Shown here piece after piece: positions 7,313 through 12,326 of a stretch of 29,199 nt of DNA (the first letter of the stretch is position 1; every line of letters begins with the position of its first letter). Both the position numbers and the translations under genes were made by a program. The stretch is from a virus, in the IMG/VR virus record IMGVR_UViG_3300008735_000075, positions 1 to 29,199 of that record. One strand, 5' to 3'. Under the pieces are notes generated by a model. The model was given only the letters and a program-made list of their open reading frames with translations, was not told where the DNA came from and made no database searches.

Positions 7313-7699
7313 TTATTCAGGCGGAGCCTGCCAGGTTTCAGCCTGGAGAGTTTGGCCGAACTTGCCAACCCTTCGCAGGGTTATAACCTGGTTATCATTA
7401 ATATGAGTCAAGACTCGTTCCCTGGTTCCATCCTGGGAAGGCTTACTTATAACCTGATTGCCATCAACCTGGTTGATGGAGAACTCCCAACCGAACACAT
7501 CCATAATAGCATTCAGGCGTTCCCTGGTTGTTGGCGTTGGCCAGCCTGCCAGGGTTATTGCTACTTTTTTGTTGTTCAGCTTCCAGGCTATACGATTGCC
7601 ATGTAGGAATACCTGGTTGCCATCAGTCATAGTATTAGAGATTGATTTTTTACGGCCATCTCTGAAAGCCTGGGCTATATCTTTACTTATTTTTCTCAT
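7313..7699 (-). CDS. Conserved phage protein of unknown function (AGWxTxTTRERLN type)
   Basis: This is a 128-residue protein with the pattern TDGN..FLHGNRIAWK (residues 25-40) and ITLAGWPTPTTRERLNAI (about 48-65), which I recognise from many tailed phages, including cyanophages, as a small protein of unknown role. AAAGGAAAG precedes the ATG. NQV occurs four times, each time because a CCAGG site falls in the gene; the DNA motif thus appears to shape the protein. It is the last gene of its unit and a clear terminator follows. A regulatory or host-takeover role would suit its accessory position, but nothing in the sequence shows it. Confidence 0.75.
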   Translation of the reverse strand: MRKISKDIAQAFRDGRKKSISNTMTDGNQVFLHGNRIAWKLNNKKVAITLAGWPTPTTRERLNAIMDVFGWEFSINQVDGNQVISKPSQDGTRERVLTHINDNQVITLRRVGKFGQTLQAETWQAPPE

Positions 7700-7752
7700 A
7701 ATCTTTCCTTTAAAGGCCTGGTTTTTAAGAAGGGTTCAGGCGTTCCCTGTTA

Positions 7753-7778
7753 GTGTTATTTTAAACGAACATTAACAC
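7753..7778 (-). promoter_or_regulatory. Possible promoter with GTGTTA/TAACAC dyad
   Basis: A TAAAAT -10-like box (7763-7758, minus strand) sits inside a dyad with arms GTGTTA (7753-7758) and TAACAC (7773-7778). It could give the 128-residue gene its own transcript. No -35 is evident, so it is weak. Confidence 0.3.
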
Positions 7779-7853
7779 GCCTATGATTAATATCAAGAAA
7801 AAAAATGATATTACACTTGCAACAAAAATCCAAAAATGAGTTTTAGTTATCAT
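7761..7853 (-). CDS. 30-residue single-span membrane protein
   Basis: The product is MITKTHFWIFVASVISFFFL and then ILIIGVLMFV: a short polar start and one hydrophobic span taking up nearly the whole protein. The ATG overlaps the stop of the upstream zinc-ribbon gene (TAATG), and GAGGAGG lies at the end of that gene as a strong ribosome site. This explains the otherwise empty 150-base gap. It should sit in the inner membrane. Function is unknown; tiny phage membrane proteins often modulate host enzymes, block superinfection or assist lysis. One of several such micro-proteins in the window. Confidence 0.6.
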   Translation of the reverse strand: MITKTHFWIFVASVISFFFLILIIGVLMFV

Positions 7854-8146
7854 TAATCCTCCTCTGCAATGGTTGTCCAATCCCTGACCAGCTCGACTGT
7901 ATATTCCTGGTTGCATTTTATACATACCCAGTATTCATACGGCCAGCAGTTATGGAGTCCAGCTTCGACCAGTTCGCCTTTACACTTTGGACAGGCTTCC
8001 TCCTGGTCTAGCTGTTCTTGTTTTACAGCCTCTGCTTTTTTAACAGCTTCCTCAAGTTTTTCAATAAAGCCAGGATATTCCTCCCTCATATCTTCGCCAT
8101 AGCAAGTTTGCCAGGCGTTTATAAATTGCCATAGTTTAAGTTTCAT
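7853..8146 (-). CDS. Zinc-ribbon protein
   Basis: This 97-residue protein has an N-terminal helical part (MKLKLWQFINAWQTCYGEDM, then a charged helix KLEEAVKKAEAVKQEQ) and a C-terminal zinc ribbon with CPKC near residue 52 and CIKC about 25 residues later, within WPYEYWVCIKCNQEY. AAAGGAGG lies just before the ATG, which overlaps the preceding stop (ATGA). Such helix-plus-ribbon proteins may bind nucleic acid or a protein partner; I do not know the target. It is the second gene of the unit starting at 8688. Confidence 0.72.
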   Translation of the reverse strand: MKLKLWQFINAWQTCYGEDMREEYPGFIEKLEEAVKKAEAVKQEQLDQEEACPKCKGELVEAGLHNCWPYEYWVCIKCNQEYTVELVRDWTTIAEED

Positions 8147-8688
8147 AATACCTCCTTTGGTGCTTCGCCTGACCTGGCCTTTGGTAGATACTTTGCAATA
8201 TAGTATTCGTTGCCGTTGGAGTCATAGGTTGCATCACCTTCATGGGGATTAACTTCATCCTCCAGATACCATTCTGTATAACAATATACATCTGCATCAT
8301 ATAGTATCTGATTGAAGCAGTCCTGGCTGCAAGCTCTCGTATCATCCCAAATTAAAAACCCCTCTGTCATACCCTTACCACAGCACTCACATTGCCTGGG
8401 ATGCTTGGTATCATCTTTTGGGAAGTCTTTCAGGTTTAGGGTTCTTAGCATTTTTTTATCCCTGGTTGGGTTTTCTGCCAGGATGATGTCATAGCCTTCT
8501 GAATCACCACAGGCAATCCACACAGCATCAAGTAATTTTCCATCACCATCAACCCATACTTGAACATAGAAATTATCAGCATCATAGTTTTTACTTTTTT
8601 TAGCAATTGGCAACCAATGTGCCTTTGCTTCTTTTAATGCTTGTAGTTGATTTTTTGTTGGGTTATCAACCCCTTTAATTTTAGACAT
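8143..8688 (-). CDS. Accessory protein with a treble-cleft-like cysteine motif
   Basis: This 181-residue protein starts MSKIKGVDNPTKNQLQALKE. Residues 40-75 look like a beta sheet (FYVQVWVDGDGKLLDAVWIA). A CECCGKGMTEGFLIWDDTRACSQDC segment follows near residue 99, fitting a CxxC...CxxxC zinc site of the kind seen in treble-cleft or 'DUF' phage zinc fingers. The C-terminus is acidic with tyrosines and tryptophans. It is first in its unit, with a TATAAT promoter and an AAGGAAAATA ribosome leader. The family is not recognised. Several CCWGG sites lie in it in different frames. Confidence 0.7.
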   Translation of the reverse strand: MSKIKGVDNPTKNQLQALKEAKAHWLPIAKKSKNYDADNFYVQVWVDGDGKLLDAVWIACGDSEGYDIILAENPTRDKKMLRTLNLKDFPKDDTKHPRQCECCGKGMTEGFLIWDDTRACSQDCFNQILYDADVYCYTEWYLEDEVNPHEGDATYDSNGNEYYIAKYLPKARSGEAPKEVL

Positions 8689-8705
8689 ATTATTTTCCTT
8701 GTTGC

Positions 8706-8758
8706 CTGGCGTTATTGCCAGTAAGAAAATTATAACAAAAATTTTTGCCTGGTCTTAA
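8706..8758 (-). promoter_or_regulatory. Promoter with start-site dyad for the 8688 unit
   Basis: On the minus strand TTAAGA (8758-8753) and TATAAT (8734-8729) are 18 bases apart, and TGT precedes TATAAT (extended -10). A dyad CTGGC (8706-8710)/GCCAG (8717-8721) covers the expected start site near 8722 and could be an operator or 5'-end hairpin. Confidence 0.62.
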
Positions 8759-8767
8759 TTAAAAAAT

Positions 8768-8794
8768 AAAAAAAAAGGAGGCGTTGCAGCCTCC
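8768..8794 (-). terminator. Rho-independent terminator of the 9668 unit
   Basis: GGAGGC (8777-8782) and GCCTCC (8789-8794) form the stem with a 6-base loop, and an A-run at 8768-8776 gives the minus-strand U-tract. It lies 22 bases after the stop at 8816 and 10 bases from the next promoter. Confidence 0.85.
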
Positions 8795-8815
8795 CTGTAT
8801 GGATTTAAAGGATTT

Positions 8816-9142
8816 TTATAATGATCCTGGCAAGGCTCCATTAGTGATCTTATTGTCCGATTTTTTATCCGATATTGTTACCGATTTTTTGGTCATAAAA
8901 TCATCAAGTTGGTCATGCCTTTTTTTGACTTCATCATAAATGAGTTGAAACCTTTTAGCATTGGCATTTGAATGTCGTAGATTATCCAACCAATCCAAGA
9001 TCGCTTCATAATCATAGGTGATGTGATCTTGGATTAAATCAACAAATTCTAATTCAGGTTTTGTACCTAAGTCCAACATGTAGTCAGTATACAAATCCCA
9101 CAAAAGATCCATTCTTACATGGTCGTTACCTTTAATATCCAT
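8816..9142 (-). CDS. Acidic accessory protein of unknown function
   Basis: This 108-residue protein starts MDIKGNDHVRMDLLWDLYTD. It is helical and acidic through residue 60 (ELEFVDLIQDHITYDYEAIL), then has a charged basic stretch and a polar tail ending KSDNKITNGALPGSL. A GGAGG site lies upstream and the ATG overlaps the previous stop. It is the last gene of a three-gene unit, just before a strong terminator. No domain is recognised; acidic small proteins of this kind can be DNA mimics or host-protein inhibitors, but nothing specific shows that here. Confidence 0.6.
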   Translation of the reverse strand: MDIKGNDHVRMDLLWDLYTDYMLDLGTKPELEFVDLIQDHITYDYEAILDWLDNLRHSNANAKRFQLIYDEVKKRHDQLDDFMTKKSVTISDKKSDNKITNGALPGSL

Positions 9143-9405
9143 TATGCAGCCTCCTTGATTGAGTTAATCAGGGCATCCTGATAATGAATTGTTGCAAGCG
9201 TTTCGCTGTTGAGATTTTCCAAAGAAAATCCCATTTCGTGTGCGAGTTGCAATGACTCTGTTAGTGTCCAGTCATTTTCAGATAGATACTCCATTGCTCT
9301 GTTGTAATAAAGTATATCTGACTCCAGGCAAAATTGAACTGCCTCCTCATGGGTATCAAATTTTTCCTTCTCACCATGGTATTTATCATCTACTATATAC
9401 ATCAC
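9142..9405 (-). CDS. Small acidic accessory protein
   Basis: The 87-residue product, MMYIVDDKYHGEKEKFDTHE and onward, is acidic and helical, with an AVQFCLESDILYYNRAMEYL segment and a C-terminal GFSLENLNSETLATIHYQDA. GGAGATTAAGTG precedes the ATG, which overlaps the upstream stop. It is the middle gene of its unit. No family is recognised. The gene is supported by its ribosome site, coupling and coherent codon use. Confidence 0.6.
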   Translation of the reverse strand: MMYIVDDKYHGEKEKFDTHEEAVQFCLESDILYYNRAMEYLSENDWTLTESLQLAHEMGFSLENLNSETLATIHYQDALINSIKEAA

Positions 9406-9668
9406 TTAATCTCCTTAATGGTTACAGACTTAAATGTTAGATTTTTATGATCTTCAGCTCTATCCTGAACATCCTCCCACCAGCCTTTGGTATGATGAAA
9501 ATTATCCATAGCTTTGGCTTCTTCAGGGAATCCTTTGGCCAGGCGTTTGTAGTTTCCTGTATCAGCGATAGACAATAGCTTGGCAAGGCCGTCATGAAAT
9601 GAGCCATGGGTTCTATACTGCCATTCCCATATAAACATTTCACCTTTTGTTAATAGTTTTCTATTCAT
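9402..9668 (-). CDS. Conserved accessory protein (FIWEWQYR type)
   Basis: This 88-residue protein reads MNRKLLTKGEMFIWEWQYRT, then FHDGLAKLLSIAD and RLAKGFPEEAKAM, with a GWWEDVQ segment near residue 62. The FIWEWQYR...G.F...L...I..AD......L..GFP.E......W pattern resembles a small protein I have seen in other phages, function unknown. AAGGAAAAATT precedes the ATG, the same leader as two other first genes of units. It heads a three-gene transcript from the TGGTATTCT promoter. Confidence 0.65.
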   Translation of the reverse strand: MNRKLLTKGEMFIWEWQYRTHGSFHDGLAKLLSIADTGNYKRLAKGFPEEAKAMDNFHHTKGWWEDVQDRAEDHKNLTFKSVTIKEIK

Positions 9669-9683
9669 AATTTTTCCTTATTG

Positions 9684-9712
9684 GTGATCCAATTGATCAC
9701 AATAATAGAATA
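9684..9712 (-). promoter_or_regulatory. Extended -10 promoter with GTGATC/GATCAC operator
   Basis: The minus strand has TGG followed by TATTCT (9712-9707). A perfect dyad, GTGATC (9684-9689), 5-base spacer, GATCAC (9695-9700), covers the expected start site. The half-site GTGAT also occurs in the same place at the 10.9-kb promoter, suggesting one shared regulator. Confidence 0.55.
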
Positions 9713-9716
9713 CCAG

Positions 9717-9742
9717 AAAAAAGGCTCAATTAAGAGCCTTTT
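9717..9742 (-). terminator. Rho-independent terminator of the 10861 unit
   Basis: A 9-base stem AAAAGGCTC (9719-9727)/GAGCCTTTT (9734-9742) with an AATTAA loop is followed by the U-tract from 9722 down to 9717 on the minus strand. It abuts the promoter of the next unit. The symmetric A/T flanks mean it may work in both directions. Confidence 0.75.
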
Positions 9743-9775
9743 ATGTTTATTGCGTTTTGATCCTCAATATTTCAT

Positions 9776-9904
9776 CTAATCCTCCTTTAGGTTGTTAGCA
9801 TTTATTTTGTCGTTTGCATCCAGGAAGAATGAAATAAAAGCACAGGCCATAGCCGATATAAAAGCTACGAATAGTATCAAATGTATTATTAGATTTCTTA
9901 TCAT
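9776..9904 (-). CDS. 42-residue single-span membrane protein
   Basis: The product begins MIRNLIIHLILFVAFISAMA and continues CAFISFFLDANDKINANNLK: one long hydrophobic helix and a polar C-terminal tail. Its ATG overlaps the TGA of the 37-residue gene upstream (ATGA). It is the last gene before the terminator. Together with its neighbour it fills a 338-base gap that otherwise looks empty. The orientation is probably N-in by the single arginine near the start, tail outside, but this is uncertain. Function unknown. Confidence 0.55.
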   Translation of the reverse strand: MIRNLIIHLILFVAFISAMACAFISFFLDANDKINANNLKED

Positions 9905-10014
9905 ACCAACCAGCCTTTGCGAAGTGCCTCCAGGAACATAACAACATAGACCATTGAAGTGGCACAGGTTACGAGCATAAGAAAAACCAACAGGGAAATG
10001 ACTTTATCAAACAT
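9901..10014 (-). CDS. 37-residue single-span membrane protein
   Basis: The product, MFDKVISLLVFLMLVTCATS and then MVYVVMFLEALRKGWLV, is one hydrophobic span with a basic C-terminal end. The ATG lies inside the end of the preceding gene, with a GGGGG ribosome-site-like run upstream, and the stop overlaps the next micro-gene. The tandem, overlapping arrangement of two membrane micro-proteins suggests they act together, as paired holin/antiholin or small regulatory subunits do. That is only an analogy. Confidence 0.55.
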   Translation of the reverse strand: MFDKVISLLVFLMLVTCATSMVYVVMFLEALRKGWLV

Positions 10015-10252
10015 CTATCGCCCCCAGTTGATCTTCTTTAAGTAAAAATGTACCTTCTGGCGTATCAAACTTGCAAGTATAGATAAAATCGCCACTATAC
10101 GCCTTATCAATGGCGATAATTTCACCTAGACAATCATTGACAATATCCAAATCATCTTTAGCGATAATTAAATCTCCAACATTAAATAGACTTCCCAATA
10201 AGTGGGGTGCTCCAAATGGACAGAATGGAGGCTCGCCTGGTAATGTACTCAT
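10007..10252 (-). CDS. Small SH3/KOW-like protein
   Basis: This 81-residue protein contains FNVGDLIIAKDDLDIVNDCL, then GEIIAIDKAYSGDFIYTCKFD, TPEGTFLLKEDQL. The 'xVGDxVixx...xGxIxxI......Y.vkF....g...l.edqL' pattern is that of a small SH3-like beta barrel found in many phage-encoded proteins. The role could be protein or nucleic-acid binding. The N-terminus carries a proline-rich piece (PGEPPFCPFGAP). The ATG overlaps the preceding stop (ATGA). Third gene of the 10861 unit. Confidence 0.6.
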   Translation of the reverse strand: MSTLPGEPPFCPFGAPHLLGSLFNVGDLIIAKDDLDIVNDCLGEIIAIDKAYSGDFIYTCKFDTPEGTFLLKEDQLGAIDV

Positions 10253-10452
10253 GGGTTATCCCTGAATATCAATGTTGATGATAATCTAGCTGGAATAACA
10301 ACATGGTCGTTACATACATCACAACACCTGGCATCAGGTTTATTATTAACAGGCCAGGGATCATTACCATCAGTCCAGTAAATCTCGCCTGTTTCTGTTC
10401 TTTTGACTTCAATATCGCCATTGCAGATACAACATTTTTTAGGTTCACTCAT
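10249..10452 (-). CDS. Small zinc-binding phage protein (VVIPARL type)
   Basis: This 67-residue protein has CCICNGDIEV at the start and ARCCDVCNDHVVIPARL near residues 42-58. CCIC..(I)E........G...W..GN.PWPV......RCC..CN..VVIPARL is a pattern I recall from a short conserved cyanophage protein. Four to six cysteines form one zinc site. The function is unknown in the family. It overlaps both neighbours by a few bases. Confidence 0.72.
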   Translation of the reverse strand: MSEPKKCCICNGDIEVKRTETGEIYWTDGNDPWPVNNKPDARCCDVCNDHVVIPARLSSTLIFRDNP

Positions 10453-10861
10453 CAGATCCCTCCAGCTGTTTTTTAACTTCTTTGAATAATTCAGTTAATT
10501 TATAGCGATGGATCTTGCCACGACCATACCAGGGTAAAGTGGCTTTGGTATCTACATTGAAATAACCACATAGTACAGACACTACTGTTGGACACATAAC
10601 GCCTTTGAGATGTTTGATCTCTTTTCCATCATTGCCAGTTATAGTGAATTTAGGATTTGAGTTGTTAGAGTGATGTGTTTCAGTCATATCATCAATAAAC
10701 TCTTTTGAAAAACCCATATTAATAAAATATTCAGGAGAATAGATAGTTACATAATCTCCCAGGCCAGCAAAATACTCGCCATTACTATGCTCCTGGTTTT
10801 TTTTATATACTTCAAGAAAATTCTCTTTTCTTGTTCTTGCTTTTTCTTCATAAGTTTTCAT
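10445..10861 (-). CDS. Accessory protein of unknown function, first of its unit
   Basis: This 138-residue protein starts MKTYEEKARTRKENFLEVYK, has an aromatic middle (GEYFAGLGDYVTIYSPEYFI) and a C-terminal half with PKFTITGNDGKEIKHLKGVM, VVSVLCGYFNVDTKAT and a basic RGKIHRYKLTELFKEV segment. The C-terminus could be a small DNA-binding region, but I see no clear helix-turn-helix. AAAAGGAAAAATT precedes the ATG and a TATAAT promoter lies upstream. Confidence 0.6.
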   Translation of the reverse strand: MKTYEEKARTRKENFLEVYKKNQEHSNGEYFAGLGDYVTIYSPEYFINMGFSKEFIDDMTETHHSNNSNPKFTITGNDGKEIKHLKGVMCPTVVSVLCGYFNVDTKATLPWYGRGKIHRYKLTELFKEVKKQLEGSDE

Positions 10862-10879
10862 AATTTTTCCTTTTAAGAA

Positions 10880-10910
10880 GTGATCCCATTTGAATCACAG
10901 TTTAATTATA
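10880..10910 (-). promoter_or_regulatory. TATAAT promoter with GTGAT/ATCAC operator
   Basis: TATAAT lies at 10910-10905 on the minus strand. A dyad GTGAT (10880-10884)/ATCAC (10894-10898) covers the expected start site, the same location and half-site as at 9.69 kb. No good -35 is seen because the upstream space is taken by a terminator. Confidence 0.55.
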
Positions 10911-10913
10911 ACG

Positions 10914-10936
10914 AAAAAAAGGCTCCATTAAGAGCC
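10914..10936 (-). terminator. Rho-independent terminator of the 11452 unit
   Basis: GGCTC (10921-10925)/GAGCC (10932-10936) with a 6-base loop, and a run of seven A's at 10914-10920 that becomes a U-tract on the minus strand. It directly abuts the next promoter. Confidence 0.72.
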
Positions 10937-10954
10937 ATTTTATAAAAATATTTA

Positions 10955-11020
10955 GATGCCTTGTTTTTTCGGCACAAGTACAAGGCAGAAAACTTGCATC
11001 CAAAGGGTAGAAGTAACCCT
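10955..11020. other. Structured 3' untranslated stretch
   Basis: Between the stop at 11035 and the terminator there are three possible stems: GCCTTGT (10958-10964)/ACAAGGC (10980-10986), AGGGT (11004-11008)/ACCCT (11016-11020), and a competing GATGC (10955-10959)/GCATC (10996-11000). No gene fits. It may be an RNA 3' element or small RNA; the strand is undecided. Confidence 0.35.
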
Positions 11021-11034
11021 AGCCGAGGAGAAAT

Positions 11035-11331
11035 TCAAAACATCTGTAATTTCGGATATTTTTCACCTAATTTTTTACCTAAATCACCATGCTTTTCTAT
11101 CTTTACATACTTTAACGATCCAACAAAATCACAAACTGTTTGATAATCATCAGGATCAATTCTTTTCGGTTCAAGGCCTTGGACTAAAATATCCATACAG
11201 AGTGTGAAATCTCCGATCAACTTAATTAATTCAGAGTGGGATTCGATTAAGTCATCAAGATCTACTCTGTAATTATGTTTCGATTCGAGCCATTTCGTAG
11301 CCAATCTATGTTCAAAGGGTATCGGGTTCAT
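11035..11331 (-). CDS. Early leftward protein of unknown function
   Basis: This 98-residue helical protein begins MNPIPFEHRLATKWLESKHN, then YRVDLDDLIESHSELIKLIG. The ATG at 11331 has GGAG eight bases upstream; a TTG four codons earlier is unlikely. It overlaps the 46-residue gene upstream by 20 bases. As the second gene leftward from the divergent promoter it occupies the place where lambdoid phages keep early regulators, but no DNA-binding motif is visible. Function unknown. Confidence 0.6.
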   Translation of the reverse strand: MNPIPFEHRLATKWLESKHNYRVDLDDLIESHSELIKLIGDFTLCMDILVQGLEPKRIDPDDYQTVCDFVGSLKYVKIEKHGDLGKKLGEKYPKLQMF

Positions 11332-11452
11332 TTTTTTCTCCAAATATTTCCCAATAAATTGCTTTAACTATTTTTCTATATTCTTTTTGTTCGTATTTTG
11401 ATATGTTTATTTCACTAACTAATTGTGCGAATAGCATTATTTTATTTTTCAT
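11312..11452 (-). CDS. 46-residue leader gene of the leftward unit
   Basis: The product MKNKIMLFAQLVSEINISKY, then EQKEYRKIVKAIYWEIFGEK, is a small helical protein. ACAAGGAGAAAAT precedes the ATG, an excellent ribosome site, and the gene overlaps the next by 20 bases. The helices (FAQLVSEINISKYE...YRKIVKAIYWEI) could form a compact three-helix bundle. It is first off the divergent promoter. A small regulator is possible; nothing proves it. Confidence 0.58.
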   Translation of the reverse strand: MKNKIMLFAQLVSEINISKYEQKEYRKIVKAIYWEIFGEKNEPDTL

Positions 11453-11482
11453 ATTTTCTCCTTGTTTGTTATAAGAAACCAT

Positions 11483-11519
11483 ATTATATACCTAAAATCG
11501 ACAATTTTAGTGGTATAAT
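11483..11519. promoter_or_regulatory. Symmetric divergent promoter around one palindrome
   Basis: Rightward: TGG then TATAAT at 11514-11519. Leftward: TATAAT at 11488-11483. Between them, three bases from each, lies the 19-base palindrome CTAAAATCGACAATTTTAG (7-base arms, 5-base centre, 11492-11510). The palindrome arms fall where each promoter's -35 would be. One bound protein could control both the accessory and replication units. Confidence 0.72.
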
Positions 11520-11547
11520 TTAATTTCTTTATTTAAAAGGAAAAATA

Positions 11548-12162
11548 ATGGCAACAGCTAAAACTAAAACTAAACCAAATATTTATAAAGCATTAATGGA
11601 TTTTCGTTCTCAAGTAGATTCAGTAGAGAGAACCTCTAAGAATGAATTTCTTAATTACCATTATGCTAATATCAATAACATAATCGACACCATCAAACCA
11701 GTTCTTTATGATTTGGGTATGGGTTATGTACAAACTATTCAATATGTTGATGGAATTGATCTATTGAATACAAGGGTTTTCCTGGTCGATCATCCAGAGG
11801 AATACATTGAGTCTAATGTCAGGTTGATTATGGTTAAAGAGGACAGCCAATCGCTAGGCAGTTCAATAACTTACAATCGTAGGTATTCTCTGATCTCAAT
11901 TTTCTCTCTTGAAGTCGAAGATGATGATGGTGAAAGAGCAGTTAAAACCAAACCAAAAACATCAACTCAATCCTGGAACTCACATATTAACGAGATTAAG
12001 GCTAAAATCGACACAGCCAAGAAGGATGGCGATCTTGAAAAAGCTACTAAAATTTGGGAATGGCTAGAAGAAAAAACCATAAATGAACATGGACAATTAA
12101 TGGAAACTTCTAAGTACATTCCTATGGTAGACTATTACGAACAAGTTTTTAATGGGGAGTGA
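11548..12162 (+). CDS. erf: ERF-family single-strand annealing protein
   Basis: This 204-residue protein resembles P22 ERF, a ring-forming recombinase that anneals complementary single strands. Seen: NIYKALMDFRSQVDSV at the start, FLNYHYANINNIIDTIKPVL (34-53), GSSITYNRRYSLISIF (104-119) and the acidic LEVEDDDGER (121-130); the G-S-x-x-TYxRRYxL...xxxDDDG core is diagnostic. The C-terminal 65 residues vary in the family. AAAAGGAAAAATA precedes the ATG. It is the first rightward gene. With RusA and NinB it forms a P22/lambda-type recombination set used for replication restart and concatemer building. Confidence 0.88.
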   Translation: MATAKTKTKPNIYKALMDFRSQVDSVERTSKNEFLNYHYANINNIIDTIKPVLYDLGMGYVQTIQYVDGIDLLNTRVFLVDHPEEYIESNVRLIMVKEDSQSLGSSITYNRRYSLISIFSLEVEDDDGERAVKTKPKTSTQSWNSHINEIKAKIDTAKKDGDLEKATKIWEWLEEKTINEHGQLMETSKYIPMVDYYEQVFNGE

Positions 12163-12309
12163 TGGTACACTTACCATGATTAATGTACTGTTTATCACGC
12201 TTTTAAACAGGGTGGACTCATATACCACTTCCTTACATTAATTATTTAAGTGCGTAGGCTATTTAGACTGGTCGGCCTGGGGGGTTACGATAATACTCCC
12301 ACTTTTTTT
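12162..12309 (+). ncRNA. Candidate structured RNA: hairpin plus two three-way junctions
   Basis: In the 164-base gap after erf: a hairpin ATGGTA/TACCAT (12162-12177); then junction 1 with P1 ATTAATGTA (12179-12187)/TACATTAAT (12234-12242), P2 CTGTTT (12188-12193)/AAACAG (12205-12210) and P3 GGTGG (12211-12215)/CCACT (12225-12229); then junction 2 with P1 AAGTG (12248-12252)/CACTT (12300-12304), P2 AGGCT (12256-12260)/GGCCT (12274-12278) and P3 GGGGT (12281-12285)/ACTCC (12295-12299). Seven T's follow. It could be a riboswitch or attenuator for the SSB-like gene, or a stand-alone RNA with its 3' end at the T-run. It lacks a hammerhead core and is not a tRNA. The class is not recognised. Confidence 0.42.
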
Positions 12310-12326
12310 AATTAATAGGAATAATT

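Noticed and set aside
7069-7386. 105-residue plus-strand reading frame in the CCWGG island
   Set aside because: It starts with TTG without a ribosome site, runs antisense into the end of a recognised gene and through its terminator, and its composition follows the repeated DNA motif. Not a gene.
10956-11207. Plus-strand reading frames of 83 and 60 residues opposite the 98-residue gene
   Set aside because: No ribosome site and antisense to a better-supported gene with ribosome site and promoter.
7313-11452. Toxin-antitoxin or CRISPR/anti-CRISPR module
   Set aside because: Small paired genes raised the idea, but no known toxin, antitoxin, anti-CRISPR regulator (Aca-like) or spacer-repeat array is recognisable.
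12162-12309. Hammerhead ribozyme or tRNA in the gap after erf
   Set aside because: Three-way junctions drew attention, but there is no CUGAUGA...GAAA core and no anticodon arm or T-loop consensus; kept only as an unclassified structured RNA.
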